Shown in pieces: positions 14,854 to 24,046 of a stretch of 64,000 nt of DNA; the stretch's first letter is position 1, and every line of letters begins with the position of its first letter. The position numbers and the translations under genes were made by a program. The notes beneath the pieces were generated by a model, which made no database searches, was not told the DNA's origin, and worked only from the letters and a program-made list of their open reading frames with translations. The stretch is from Fibrobacter sp. UWR4 (GTDB lineage Bacteria; Fibrobacterota; Fibrobacteria; Fibrobacterales; Fibrobacteraceae), in the NCBI RefSeq assembly GCF_003149045.1, contig NZ_QGDU01000014.1:27810-91809 (forward strand). The letters run 5' to 3'.

Positions 14854-17085
14854 CTACAGTTTCATGGTGCCGGAATCAAGGCCACGGACAGGAACATAAC
14901 GAACCTTGCCTGCGCTGTCAAAAATCACTGCTGCACCCGCCAGGAAGTTGATCCAGTTGCGCGTGCCCATCACATCGAAGAATCGCAAGTCAACCTTCTT
15001 CTGAGATGCATAAACCGCAAGAGGTAGGACCATTCTATCGTGAGAAATGTAGAAGTTGACCTTCTGCAATTTGCTGCGATTGGCCAGGATGTAATCAGAA
15101 ACCAGTTCCTTGCTACGGCCTTCCAAATCGTAGAAACTTCCAGCAGGAGAACCCGTATAGGCCCAGCGGCTCACATCTTCAATGGAAGGTTGACCAGACT
15201 TAACAAACCATTCCCCATCGAGGCCCGCAAGGCTATCGGGAGAAGCGCTTAATCCAGCGCCTGCCGCAATGTTTTCGCAGGTTTCCAAGGTGCGGGTATA
15301 TCCGGAATAGGCAAAGTAAATGCGGCCGGCATTCTTGAACTTGGCCCCAACGCTCTTCGCCTGGGCCTTACCGTTATCCGTCAGGTGGCCCTTGGAACCC
15401 GTCTCATTGGTACGTTCCGCATGGCGAAGCACGAACACTACGGATTCGCCCGGAGCGAGGCTCTTATAGACGTCTTCCACATCGACAAAATCCATGATGT
15501 CATCGCTAGTGGCAGCACGCCACTTGCCGGAGGACTTTTCATAGATGTAGCTGATATCCTTGTTGATCACACCCGGACGGATTGCCCCGTCATACTTGGA
15601 TGTATCGGCACCAAGGCCCACCGTATCCTTTTCGATATCGGTGGCGGCGCGCCATCTGCCCAGTTCCGCATCGCAGGTAAAACGGACCTTGGTCTTGGTC
15701 GTATCCTGGTAATTACATCCAAAGTAATTACTCTGGCTGTAACCGATATGAGTCACCACGCCATTATTGGACTTGCCGCAAGTGGGGAACTGGAATTCAC
15801 TAGTCCAGAACTTACGCAGGTGACGTTCAAAGTCGGGAACATCGCCCAGGCCCCAGCCAGCCACATTCTTACGGATCTTTTCAAAGGAGCCGTTAATATC
15901 AAGAGCCATAAGCCAGTCTGCCAGGTGAGCCCTGGAAGTCCAGTCGTCCCAGTTACCGCTGCCAGCAATTTTCTGGGCGATGGAATCTGCAAACTGCAAC
16001 ATCTTCTGACCGGAACCATGGCGTTGCAGCATGACGGATATCGCCAGGAGAGCCTCACTAAATTCATCACCAGCAAACAGGCTTACTTCATCTGCGGTTC
16101 TGGAAATCGTGGAAGCGGACGCACCACCTCCAAAGCCGCCAAAAACGCCCTGCTGCTGCATAAAGAAGGAATCGTTAAAGCCTTCAATCTTGATGCCGAA
16201 AGCGTACAGGACCTTCTTCAGGGACTGTTCCTTGAACATACGGACCGGAGAATTGTAACCGCTCTGTTCCACAAGCTTGAGAGTAGGTACAGCCTCAAGA
16301 TGAGTCAGGATATTCACGTTTACGGAATCCTTTTCCGTAAGGTCCGTTACAGAGGTGAGCGTTACCGGCTCGGCAGAAAGACCGCCGGTCAATTCACTCT
16401 TGTAATAGCCGAATGCTTCCACTCGGACATAAGGAGAAACAATATCAAACGCATCAAAAGTATAGGAGCCATTACCGGTGGTAATGCAGGTCTTGTGCTT
16501 ACGGTCGGAATCAGCCAGGCGATGCAGGCTATCCAATTCCACCACCGTTACGGAAGTACCATGACGGAAAGGTCCCTTTTCCGCAATACCGGCAACAACC
16601 ACGCCCTCCCTACGGTAGACGAATTCGCCTGTGAGGGAATCCATACCGAAAACGGATACGGACGGTTCTTCCTCTTCGGCACCAACGGACAGGGAGCCAT
16701 CGTTACAGGAAACACCGATTTGTTCAACAATGTCCGTACGCCATTCCCCGTTTACACAGAAATACAGAGTATTTTCCGCAGCCACCAGGAAGGATTCCCC
16801 ATCATTGGCGGAAGTACACTTCGGCAGCTCATCCGCCTCTTCGACAGCGGTAGTATCTTCCACAGGTTCCTCGTTCCCGCCGACAGGATCGATGGGAATA
16901 ATAATCTCGCCCCCCTGAGAGTCCCCAGGGTTATTTGGATTATTGGGGTCACCGGGATTACTAGGATCCTTAGAATGTCCAGTGGAAGAACTGGAGAAAT
17001 CTTCCTGCAGTTCGGATTCGACGCCTGTATGTCCTTTACAGGCGACAAAAATCAAGGGCAAAACCAAAAAAATCAAACGATACAT
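14854..17085 (-). CDS. Large lipoprotein with C-terminal histidine-phosphatase domain
   Basis: The N-terminal MYRLIFLVLPLIFVAC is a lipoprotein signal with Cys16. It is followed by a short SSSS element and an Asn/Pro/Gly linker, a central region of ~450 residues with paired Cys and two short GEWRTD / GRWRAATD-like repeats, and from about residue 545 a histidine phosphatase domain: VVFVLRHAERTNE (the RHG-type catalytic His), LTDNGKAQAK, SGYTRTLETCENIA and YISHDRMVLPLAVYA for the second His. It would act on a phosphate ester at the outer membrane or cell surface. It lies between the CoA-transferase and the decarboxylase operon but has no obvious metabolic link to them. Confidence 0.8.
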   Translation of the reverse strand: MYRLIFLVLPLIFVACKGHTGVESELQEDFSSSSTGHSKDPSNPGDPNNPNNPGDSQGGEIIIPIDPVGGNEEPVEDTTAVEEADELPKCTSANDGESFLVAAENTLYFCVNGEWRTDIVEQIGVSCNDGSLSVGAEEEEPSVSVFGMDSLTGEFVYRREGVVVAGIAEKGPFRHGTSVTVVELDSLHRLADSDRKHKTCITTGNGSYTFDAFDIVSPYVRVEAFGYYKSELTGGLSAEPVTLTSVTDLTEKDSVNVNILTHLEAVPTLKLVEQSGYNSPVRMFKEQSLKKVLYAFGIKIEGFNDSFFMQQQGVFGGFGGGASASTISRTADEVSLFAGDEFSEALLAISVMLQRHGSGQKMLQFADSIAQKIAGSGNWDDWTSRAHLADWLMALDINGSFEKIRKNVAGWGLGDVPDFERHLRKFWTSEFQFPTCGKSNNGVVTHIGYSQSNYFGCNYQDTTKTKVRFTCDAELGRWRAATDIEKDTVGLGADTSKYDGAIRPGVINKDISYIYEKSSGKWRAATSDDIMDFVDVEDVYKSLAPGESVVFVLRHAERTNETGSKGHLTDNGKAQAKSVGAKFKNAGRIYFAYSGYTRTLETCENIAAGAGLSASPDSLAGLDGEWFVKSGQPSIEDVSRWAYTGSPAGSFYDLEGRSKELVSDYILANRSKLQKVNFYISHDRMVLPLAVYASQKKVDLRFFDVMGTRNWINFLAGAAVIFDSAGKVRYVPVRGLDSGTMKL

Positions 17086-17170
17086 TTGAGTCCAATATAA
17101 AAATGGACCTTTGGATTGCCAACAAAAAAAGATTTTACAAGGCTTCGGATAAGGGAAAACACCCCAAAAA

Positions 17171-18658
17171 TTACAGCATGGAACCCGTTTCCAGGAATTT
17201 CTGGTGCATTTCGAAGGCGCGGTTGATGGCCAGAGGCATGTGGATGCCCTTGGCGTGCTTCAGACTATATTCCAGGAAGTCGCTTAACGGCTCCTTGAAA
17301 TTGGGGTGGGCGCAGTTCTTGATGATCAGTCGGGCGCGGTCTTCTGCAGCGAGGCCGCGAAGGTCGGCGAGACCCTGCTCCGTCACGAAAATCATGGTAT
17401 CGTGATCCGGATGGTCCACATGACTTACGTAAGGAACCACGGAACTGATGGTGCCGTTCTTTGCAACGGAAGGCGTCATGAAAAATCCCAGCAGGCAGTT
17501 GCGGGCAAAGTCCGCAGAGCCGCCGATACCGTTCATCATGGCAGAACCCGTCACCAGGGAACTGTTCACGTTGCCGAAAATATCCACTTCAAGGGCAGTG
17601 TTCATGGAGATGACGCCAATACGCTTGATGACGTCAGGGCTGTTGCTCACTTCCTGCTGGCGGATAATCAAATGTTTCTTCCATTCGTCAGCATTGGCCA
17701 CAAATTCCTTCTGGGTACTTTCAGACAAAGTAAGTGCCGTACCGGAGGCGATGCCAAGCTTGCCGTTCTTCAACAGCGGGAGAACCGCTTCCTGGATGAC
17801 TTCGGTATAAAGGTCAATCTGATGGAGGCGGCTATCAGCAGCCATGGCGGAGAGAACCGCATTTGCAACCTTGCCTACGCCACTCTGGTAGGCCAGCCCC
17901 TTCAGGAGGCGTCCGCGTTTTTCTTCATAGCGGACAAAGTCCAAGATGCGGTCCCCGATATTACGGGAAATTTCATCCGGTTCCACAAAAGGAGTAACTT
18001 CGTCAAAGCGGGACTGTTCCACGATAGCAACAACGCGATTGGGATTTACGCGGGCAAAAGTATCGCCTACGCGATCACCGGCGGCATCAATGGGCAGGGC
18101 CTTTGCGTGGGGCGGAAGTTCCGGCAGCGCCACGTCGTGAATGCCCACGCAGGCTTCCCCAAAGCGGGTGTTCAATTCCAGAATGACCTTTTCTGCAGAT
18201 TCCAGGAAGGTAACGGAATTGCCGCCAGATGTAGAAAGGCACACGCGACCATCGGGCAAAATCTGGGTCACTTCCACAATGGCAACCGTGGGACGGGGAA
18301 GCGCCCCCGTACGGATCCAATAGCCCATCTTGCCCAAGTGGGCGTCAATGTACTTGATGGAGCCGGAGTTGATGGCCTTGCGGAGTGCGGGATTGGACTG
18401 ATAAGGCATGCGGAAGCTAACGGCTTCTGCACGGGCAAGGGCGCCGTCGCAGGAATCGCCGGTAGAGGCTCCGGAGAAAAGCGTCACCTGGAAGGGTTTA
18501 CCCTCGGCGTGAAGTTTTTCCGCGCGGGTTGCAAGAGCCGTAGGCACCACCTTAGGGTAGCCAGCCAGCGTAAAGCCGGAAACACCCAGAACGTCACCAT
18601 CGTTAATGAGGAGAGCCGCTTCTTCAGCGGTGCACTTTTTATCTTCAATCCAATTCAT
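17171..18658 (-). CDS. Acetyl-CoA hydrolase/transferase family (succinyl-CoA:acetate CoA-transferase type)
   Basis: A cytoplasmic 495-residue enzyme that moves CoA between acyl groups, most likely succinyl-CoA and acetate or a related pair. The N-terminal domain has FSGASTGDSCDGALA, and the C-terminal domain has DLYTEVIQE with Glu286 as the probable covalent CoA-ester residue, followed by GSAMMNGIGGSADFARN and VTEQGLADLRGL. In a succinate-forming anaerobe it would connect succinate activation with methylmalonyl-CoA decarboxylation by the downstream pump. It is divergent from the GtrA gene, with only 29 bp between the two start codons, so the promoters must overlap the coding ends. Confidence 0.9.
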   Translation of the reverse strand: MNWIEDKKCTAEEAALLINDGDVLGVSGFTLAGYPKVVPTALATRAEKLHAEGKPFQVTLFSGASTGDSCDGALARAEAVSFRMPYQSNPALRKAINSGSIKYIDAHLGKMGYWIRTGALPRPTVAIVEVTQILPDGRVCLSTSGGNSVTFLESAEKVILELNTRFGEACVGIHDVALPELPPHAKALPIDAAGDRVGDTFARVNPNRVVAIVEQSRFDEVTPFVEPDEISRNIGDRILDFVRYEEKRGRLLKGLAYQSGVGKVANAVLSAMAADSRLHQIDLYTEVIQEAVLPLLKNGKLGIASGTALTLSESTQKEFVANADEWKKHLIIRQQEVSNSPDVIKRIGVISMNTALEVDIFGNVNSSLVTGSAMMNGIGGSADFARNCLLGFFMTPSVAKNGTISSVVPYVSHVDHPDHDTMIFVTEQGLADLRGLAAEDRARLIIKNCAHPNFKEPLSDFLEYSLKHAKGIHMPLAINRAFEMHQKFLETGSML

Positions 18659-18687
18659 AGCACCACAAAATAATTATTTTGCGGACA

Positions 18688-19104
18688 ATGTTTCATTTCG
18701 TCAAGTACAATCTCATCGGAATTATGAACACCTTGATTACCCTCCTGGTTGTCTGGGTGTTCCACCAGCTTTTGGACTGGAACCTGGAACTGTCCAACTT
18801 CCTAGGTTTTGTAGCCGGCGGTTGTAACAGTTACGTGATGAACCGAATCTGGAATTTCAAGAGCCAGAATGAAAAAAAGACCGAAGTGGTCCGATTCCTT
18901 ATCGTATTCCTCTGCGCCTACGGATTGAACCTGCTGGTTCTGGAAGTTTGCGTCTATGCACTTGGGAACTTCGGCTGGCTTGCCGGTTTCAATGAATTCG
19001 TAACGAAATTCATGAAGCCCAGTTATTTCGCCAACATCGTGGCAAACATTGTCTATGTGCTGGCTAGCTTCACCTTGTACAAAAAGTGGGTTTTCAGGAA
19101 GTAA
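18688..19104 (+). CDS. GtrA-family membrane protein
   Basis: A protein of about 138 residues with four membrane helices. It begins FVKYNLIGIMNTLITLLVVW, includes NSYVMNRIWNFKS (the conserved N..WtF motif of GtrA) and ends LYKKWVFRK. GtrA proteins are thought to flip lipid-linked sugars for cell-surface polysaccharide. I use the ATG at 18688; an upstream TTG at 18679 adds three residues. It precedes an ABC exporter by 40 bp and could be co-transcribed. No glycosyltransferase is directly adjacent. Confidence 0.87.
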   Translation: MFHFVKYNLIGIMNTLITLLVVWVFHQLLDWNLELSNFLGFVAGGCNSYVMNRIWNFKSQNEKKTEVVRFLIVFLCAYGLNLLVLEVCVYALGNFGWLAGFNEFVTKFMKPSYFANIVANIVYVLASFTLYKKWVFRK

Positions 19105-19143
19105 CTGCAACCCCATCGCGAATACAGGCATCTAAAAAGGCGT

Positions 19144-19911
19144 ATGGAAAAATCCCCTATTTTATCAATCCAGAATCTCCGTCGCGATTTCAAGATGGGC
19201 GACGAGACGGTCCACGCCCTGCGTGGGGTAAGCTTTGATATTTACGAAGGGGAATTTGTCACCATCATGGGCACCAGCGGTTCCGGCAAATCCACCATGC
19301 TGAATATTTTAGGATGCATGGACAAGCCCACCAGCGGCCACTATATCCTGGACGGGGAACACACCGAAAAGCTGAAGCGGGATGCACTTGCCCGGATCCG
19401 AAACAAGAAGCTTGGCTTTGTATTCCAGAGTTACAATCTTCTGAGCCGCACCACCGCACTGGAAAACGTGGAACTTCCGCTGCTGTACAATTCCAAGGTT
19501 TCCTCCGGGGAACGCCGCCGCCGAGCCATCGAAGCTCTGGAAATGGTGGGACTTTCCGACCGCATGAACCACCTGCCCAACCAGATGTCCGGCGGTCAGC
19601 AGCAACGTGTGGCCATTGCCCGCGCCCTGGTCAACGACCCGGTAATTATTCTGGCCGATGAAGCTACCGGAAATCTGGATACCCGCACCAGCTACGAAAT
19701 CATGATGATTTTCCAGGAACTGCATAGACAGGGAAAGACCATCGCCTTCGTGACCCACGAGCCGGATATCGCCACCTTCAGCGGTCGCACCATCACCCTG
19801 CGGGACGGCCTCCTGAAAAAGGATGTCGTGAACGATAACGTAGCAGACGCCCGTGCGGCACTGGAGGCATTGCCCCTGCCGGAAGTTTTCGATGACGAGG
19901 AGAAAACATGA
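19144..19911 (+). CDS. MacB/LolD-type ABC transporter ATPase
   Basis: The ATPase of a type VII (mechanotransmission) ABC system. Walker A is GTSGSGKST (residues 43-51), the signature is [15 protein letters not shown], and Walker B is [14 protein letters not shown] short C-terminal tail follows the usual 220-residue domain. It overlaps the permease gene by 4 bp (ATGA), so the two form one unit. The pair would export a substrate (peptide, drug or lipoprotein) across the envelope together with a periplasmic adaptor. No adaptor gene is beside it; an unlinked TolC-like gene is at 31094. Confidence 0.95.
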   Translation: MEKSPILSIQNLRRDFKMGDETVHALRGVSFDIYEGEFVTIMGTSGSGKSTMLNILGCMDKPTSGHYILDGEHTEKLKRDALARIRNKKLGFVFQSYNLLSRTTALENVELPLLYNSKVSSGERRRRAIEALEMVGLSDRMNHLPNQMSGGQQQRVAIARALVNDPVIILADEATGNLDTRTSYEIMMIFQELHRQGKTIAFVTHEPDIATFSGRTITLRDGLLKKDVVNDNVADARAALEALPLPEVFDDEEKT

Positions 19912-21113
19912 GTCCGTTCATCCTGATGAAAATTGCACTGAAGGCTCTGTTCAGAAACCGCATGCGCACCTTCCTTTCGGTGCTGGGCATCGTCATTGGT
20001 GTAGCCGCCGTCATCGCCATGGTAGCCATGGGCGAAGGTTCCAAGCAGTCCATCAAGGAACAGATGACCTCCATGGGCACCAACGCCATCATCATCATGC
20101 CCAACCGCGACCGTCGTGGCGGCGTCCAGACGGAATCCGCAGTCTCCCTGGAAGAAGAAGACGTTATCGAAATTCGGGAAAGGGCGCAGTTCATCAACGG
20201 AGTCTCCCCCATGATTACCGCAAACGGACAGGCTATTGCAGGGAACAACAACTCCCCCACCCAACTCAGCGGCATTTCCTCGGACTATCTCAAGATCCGC
20301 AACTACGAAATTGAGGACGGCGTCATGTTCGACGACGAGGCGGACCGCATGGCAAAAGTCTGCGTTATCGGCCAGACCGTCATCAAGAACCTATTCCCCG
20401 ACACGGATCCCATCGGGAAGACCATCCGATACAAGAGCATCCCTCTGAAAGTCATCGGGACCTTAAAAACCAAGGGTAGCGGCGACTTCGGGCAGGACCA
20501 GGACGACGTCATCTTTACGCCTTACCAGACTGTCATGAGACGCTTTAACGCTACCACGGATATCCGCCAGATTTATGCCAACTCCATCGGAGAAGGTTAC
20601 GCGGAACGGGCCACCGAAGAAATCATGGGCATCCTGAAGGAACGACGCAACTGGACAAAGCCCGTGGATCCCTTCCGAATTTTCACCCAGGAAGAAATGA
20701 TCACCATGATGACCAACACTTCCGACATGCTTTCCCTGGTCCTTACGGCAATCGCAGGCATTAGCCTTCTGGTAGGCGGCATCGGCATCATGAACATCAT
20801 GTATGTCTCCGTTACGGAACGCACCAAGGAAATCGGCCTGCGCATGGCTATTGGCGCCCGTGGCCGCGACATTCTCCTGCAGTTCCTTTTCGAATCCGTC
20901 ATGATCAGCCTGCTAGGCGGCCTTATTGGCATAGCCCTCGGGATAGGCGCTTCCGAAATTGTGAAAAACGTCCTGAACTGGCCCATGAGCGTCTCCATTA
21001 CAAGCGTCATCGCAAGCTTCAGCGTCTGTTTCATGACAGGCGTATTCTTCGGATGGTATCCCGCCCGAAAGGCCAGCCGACTGGATCCTATCGAAGCATT
21101 GAGATTTGAATAA
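19908..21113 (+). CDS. MacB/FtsX-type ABC permease
   Basis: This 401-residue protein has one N-terminal helix (FLSVLGIVIGVAAVIAMVAM), a periplasmic MacB_PCD domain of ~230 residues, then three helices of the FtsX domain (VLTAIAGISLLVGGIGIMNI, and the conserved VSVTERTKEIGLRMAIGA). It ends in the usual WYPARKASRLDPIEALRFE. It pairs with the upstream ATPase. The end of this gene carries the -35 box of the eda promoter (21099-21104). Confidence 0.95.
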   Translation: MSPFILMKIALKALFRNRMRTFLSVLGIVIGVAAVIAMVAMGEGSKQSIKEQMTSMGTNAIIIMPNRDRRGGVQTESAVSLEEEDVIEIRERAQFINGVSPMITANGQAIAGNNNSPTQLSGISSDYLKIRNYEIEDGVMFDDEADRMAKVCVIGQTVIKNLFPDTDPIGKTIRYKSIPLKVIGTLKTKGSGDFGQDQDDVIFTPYQTVMRRFNATTDIRQIYANSIGEGYAERATEEIMGILKERRNWTKPVDPFRIFTQEEMITMMTNTSDMLSLVLTAIAGISLLVGGIGIMNIMYVSVTERTKEIGLRMAIGARGRDILLQFLFESVMISLLGGLIGIALGIGASEIVKNVLNWPMSVSITSVIASFSVCFMTGVFFGWYPARKASRLDPIEALRFE

Positions 21114-21127
21114 TTTTCTTGTATATT
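21099..21127 (+). promoter_or_regulatory. Sigma-70 promoter of eda, predicted leaderless
   Basis: TTGAGA (21099-21104) and TATATT (21122-21127) are separated by 17 bp. The -10 box ends 6 nt before the ATG at 21134, so the first transcribed base would be at or next to the start codon. Confidence 0.6.
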
Positions 21128-21133
21128 TAAGGC

Positions 21134-21772
21134 ATGGAATTTCTTGAATCTCTAAAAGACATGCCGGTCATCGGCATCCTCCGTGATATCCCTCGCGGCT
21201 CCGAAGAACTTTGCGCGAAGACTGCTGCCAAGTGCGGCTTGAAGGCGATTGAAGTCACCATGAATACCGATGGCGCCGCAGAAATCATTACCCGTCTAAA
21301 AGATGCTTGCAAACCCTACGGCATCACCGTCGGTGCAGGCACTGTCCGTCACGACAGCGACCTGGAGGCAGCACTTCTTGCAGGGGCAAACTTCATCGTG
21401 ACTCCCAATACACGAAGCAACATCATCCGTACGGCAGCTTCTTCCAGGACGCCCATCATTCCGGGAGCGCTCACCCCTACGGAAGTCCAGAAGGCTTACG
21501 ACCTGGGAGCCACCGCCGTAAAGATTTTCCCGGTGGATTGCGTAGGCGGCCCCAAGTACATCAAGGCTCTCCGCGGTCCCTTCCGCGACATTCCGCTCCT
21601 TGCCTGCAGTGGCGTAAACGCAGAAAATGCTGGTGACTACATCAAGGCTGGCGCCAACCTGCTGGCATTCGGCGGAAGCATCTTCAGTGCAAAACTCATG
21701 CAGGAAGGCAACTGGGATGAAATCGGCCACCGTCTTACGGAACTTTTGGAAGCCGTCCGCAAAGCCCTGTAA
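21134..21772 (+). CDS. eda: 2-dehydro-3-deoxy-phosphogluconate (KDPG/KHG) aldolase
   Basis: A class I aldolase that splits KDPG into pyruvate and glyceraldehyde-3-phosphate (Entner-Doudoroff or uronate route). It shows the TIM-barrel motifs IEVTMNT with catalytic Glu40, VGAGTV, FIVTPNTR, PGALTPTEV and the Schiff-base Lys130 in AVKIFPVD. Length 212 is normal. It starts 20 bp after the ABC permease but has its own promoter. There is no edd or sugar-acid gene nearby. No ribosome site is visible, as expected for a leaderless message. Confidence 0.95.
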   Translation: MEFLESLKDMPVIGILRDIPRGSEELCAKTAAKCGLKAIEVTMNTDGAAEIITRLKDACKPYGITVGAGTVRHDSDLEAALLAGANFIVTPNTRSNIIRTAASSRTPIIPGALTPTEVQKAYDLGATAVKIFPVDCVGGPKYIKALRGPFRDIPLLACSGVNAENAGDYIKAGANLLAFGGSIFSAKLMQEGNWDEIGHRLTELLEAVRKAL

Positions 21773-21827
21773 TACTCCCGCAAAACTTAAAGCAAGCTAA
21801 GTAGGCGTAGCCTATGAAAGCGCAGTC

Positions 21828-21864
21828 TTTTTTCGGGGGTCCAGGGGGCAGCGCCCCTTGCATC
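21828..21864 (-). repeat. GC-rich hairpin repeat after the response regulator gene
   Basis: On the minus strand it reads GATGCAAGGGGCGCTGCCCC, then TGGACCCCCGAAAAAA. It is nearly identical to 40828-40864 and similar to 25125-25157. It starts three bases after the stop codon of the gene at 21868. Confidence 0.8.
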
Positions 21865-21867
21865 ATA

Positions 21868-22728
21868 CTAAGATTTCATTTTCTTCTTGCATTCGTACAT
21901 GGACACGTCTGCACTATGGAGCATGTCATCCATTTCCGCATAGTCTTCGGAAGAATGGGCGACGCCATAGGCGAAGGAAACCTTCTGGTCCACGATGGTA
22001 ATTTCATCCACCGCCTGACGCATACGGTCCACGCAAATGAAGGCGCCCTTCTTGTCCGTTTCGGGGCAGATGATCATGAATTCGTCACCGCCCATACGGA
22101 ACAGCAAATCGGACTCACGGAGCAGGGCCTTCACGGAATTCACTACGGAACGCAGGAGCAGGTCGCCGGCCTGATGGCCATAGCGATCGTTTACAGTCTT
22201 CAAGCCGTTCACATCAAAATAAATCAAGGAGAAACTATTACCATAGCGACGGCTACGGGAGAACCATTCCCTCAGGGAGTACATACCATGACGACGGTTG
22301 TAGCAGCCGGTCATATCGTCCGTAAGGGAAATGTCTCGCAGGTGGCGCAATGCACGGGCCAGGCGGATATGAACATTCACGCGAGCCAAAAGAATATCGG
22401 TCATGGCATTCTTGCTGACAAAATCAGATGCGCCAGACTGGAAGCCCTTGGTAATGCTATCCGTGTCTTCACGACTGGTGAGGAATATAATGGGCAGGTC
22501 ATCCAGAGCGAAACGCTGACGGATTCGCAGGCAGACTTCATAACCATTCAGGTTCGGCATGTTGATGTCCAGAAGGACTAAGTCTACGCGGTTTTCGTTC
22601 AAGAAAGCCAGGGCTTCCTCACCGGAATTACAGCAGGTCACATTGTAACCCACATGAGACAAAAGTTCAGAAGTCTGATTCAAGACTTCGGCATTGTCAT
22701 CCACAATCAATATTTTTTCTTCAACCAT
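21868..22728 (-). CDS. PleD-like response regulator with GGDEF diguanylate cyclase domain
   Basis: The start is set at the ATG at 22728 because AAGGG precedes it by 6 nt; a GTG at 22749 is less likely. Residues 1-120 form a receiver domain (ILIVDDNAEV, phospho-acceptor Asp in VLLDINMPNLNG, Lys in FVSKN). The rest is a GGDEF domain with SLTDDMTGCYNRR, metal-site FDVNGLKTVND and intact active-site GGDEF in FRMGGDEFMIICPE. It should make cyclic-di-GMP when phosphorylated. No RxxD inhibitory site is obvious. No histidine kinase is adjacent. Confidence 0.93.
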   Translation of the reverse strand: MVEEKILIVDDNAEVLNQTSELLSHVGYNVTCCNSGEEALAFLNENRVDLVLLDINMPNLNGYEVCLRIRQRFALDDLPIIFLTSREDTDSITKGFQSGASDFVSKNAMTDILLARVNVHIRLARALRHLRDISLTDDMTGCYNRRHGMYSLREWFSRSRRYGNSFSLIYFDVNGLKTVNDRYGHQAGDLLLRSVVNSVKALLRESDLLFRMGGDEFMIICPETDKKGAFICVDRMRQAVDEITIVDQKVSFAYGVAHSSEDYAEMDDMLHSADVSMYECKKKMKS

Positions 22729-22791
22729 GTTAACCCTTCCCAAAACCACACACCGATTGGTTCTGGTTCAAAAATACAATTTTTGATGGGT

Positions 22792-23613
22792 CTAGAGTTG
22801 TAAAAATTCCAACACAGGAGAAGTCTCCACAAGACTCATTTTCTGTGCGTAATTGAAAAAACTTTTTAACGATTCCTTACGTTCATCGGTAAAACGATAG
22901 TCCAGGGCGCTATAATAATTTTCCACCACCTGGCGAGGTAAACTTACCGGATATCGTTCCAGCCATTTATCCAGAGCCCGTGATGGATTTTCCCTAAACT
23001 TGTCGATACTGATTTTTGTGGCATCCAAATACCGACGCAGGGAATCTATATGCTCGTTGTCCAAGGCGTTCTTGGAAATAATCCAGGCACCGAAAACGAA
23101 AGGCTTCTTCTGCCATTCCTGCCAGAGAGTACCCAAGTCATAATCGTATGCAAAACGATGACGCTCATTTTCTTCCAGAGCCTGGTCACCAATCAGGAGG
23201 CAAGCATCATCGCCTTCCTCATAGGCGCCATCCACATAAATGGGCTTTATGCCAAATCGTTCTTCCAGAAGAATTCGCAGCAAGGTGACCGAAGTCTTAC
23301 TTTGACCTGTCATACGAATGCGACGGCCATCCAATGAATTTATCTGTAATTTGGAAAATAACTTAACCGAACGAACTTCAAAAGAACAGGACGTACACAA
23401 TTCCGGCGAAAGAACAAAAGCGCCTGGTTTTTGAGCGAACGTAATGGAAGATGCCGGAGACAAGTGAATGGATCCATCCTTCAGCCCAGCACAATGGGCG
23501 CTAGGGGGGCCGTCTATAAATTCAATGTCACGAAATTCCGACTCACGCCCAATAAAATCATGAAAAAAGGGCGCACAGACTAAAAATGGAATTCGGCCAA
23601 CTCGTAAAGTCAT
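22792..23613 (-). CDS. mqnA: Chorismate dehydratase (futalosine menaquinone pathway)
   Basis: A 273-residue MqnA/MqnD-family protein with the family landmarks LRVGRIPFLVCAPF at the start, SPASSITFA, TGQSKTSVTLLRILL, DDACLLIGDQAL and YDLGTLWQEW followed by PFVFGAW. MqnA converts chorismate to 3-enolpyruvyl-benzoate, the first step of the futalosine route to menaquinone. The last helices match the usual C-terminus. No other mqn gene is nearby. It is divergent from the gene at 23700. Confidence 0.88.
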   Translation of the reverse strand: MTLRVGRIPFLVCAPFFHDFIGRESEFRDIEFIDGPPSAHCAGLKDGSIHLSPASSITFAQKPGAFVLSPELCTSCSFEVRSVKLFSKLQINSLDGRRIRMTGQSKTSVTLLRILLEERFGIKPIYVDGAYEEGDDACLLIGDQALEENERHRFAYDYDLGTLWQEWQKKPFVFGAWIISKNALDNEHIDSLRRYLDATKISIDKFRENPSRALDKWLERYPVSLPRQVVENYYSALDYRFTDERKESLKSFFNYAQKMSLVETSPVLEFLQL

Positions 23614-23628
23614 GTAAAAAAGTTAACT

Positions 23629-23660
23629 TTTCTCCCGTGATCAAATTGTGATCATAGAGG
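23629..23660. promoter_or_regulatory. Direct-repeat operator candidate between mqnA and 23700
   Basis: The 87-bp divergent gap contains GTGATCA-AATT-GTGATCA, two identical 7-mers in direct orientation, each containing the palindrome TGATCA. This may be a regulator site. It is not the CRP/FNR arrangement, and no regulator can be named. Confidence 0.3.
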
Positions 23661-23699
23661 AAATAGAAAGAAAAACAAAAGATAATTGGCTAAGGTATA

Positions 23700-23990
23700 A
23701 TGGCTGTATTCCACGTTAAGAAAACGTCGCTCGGTGAAGATCCCAACACTCTGGTCTTCAAGGGCAAGATTGTTGAAGGCCCCATCAGCAAGGGCATGAC
23801 CATTGAAATCCCCGTTACACAGGAAGCTGTGGTCAGTATGAAGATTTACGATGTCGTCCTCTTTGAAAAGCAGAAGGATGACGAAAAGAAAGTCGGTCTG
23901 GTCATGGACTTCGACGGCCTCCCAGATGACATGGAAGTCATCATGGGCCTGAACATCGCCGAAGAAGACCTGAAGATCGTCAACGAATAG
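23700..23990 (+). CDS. Small hypothetical protein, 96 aa
   Basis: I do not recognise it by name. It is soluble and acidic with no export signal. The segment LVFKGKIVEGPISKGMTIEI resembles the small beta-barrel (domain 2) of translation GTPases, and the rest looks like further strands ending in an acidic tail. It lies 57 bp before the GH5 gene and could share its transcript. The barrel comparison is only a pattern impression. Confidence 0.6.
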   Translation: MAVFHVKKTSLGEDPNTLVFKGKIVEGPISKGMTIEIPVTQEAVVSMKIYDVVLFEKQKDDEKKVGLVMDFDGLPDDMEVIMGLNIAEEDLKIVNE

Positions 23991-24046
23991 GAATTCCTAA
24001 AAAACGGCGGTCAATTCAGACCACCAAAACACAATGGGATGGTACA

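Noticed and set aside
23696..23701. TATAAT overlapping the ATG of the 23700 gene as a promoter
   Set aside because: Transcription from it would start inside the gene, and no matching -35 or later start codon is found.
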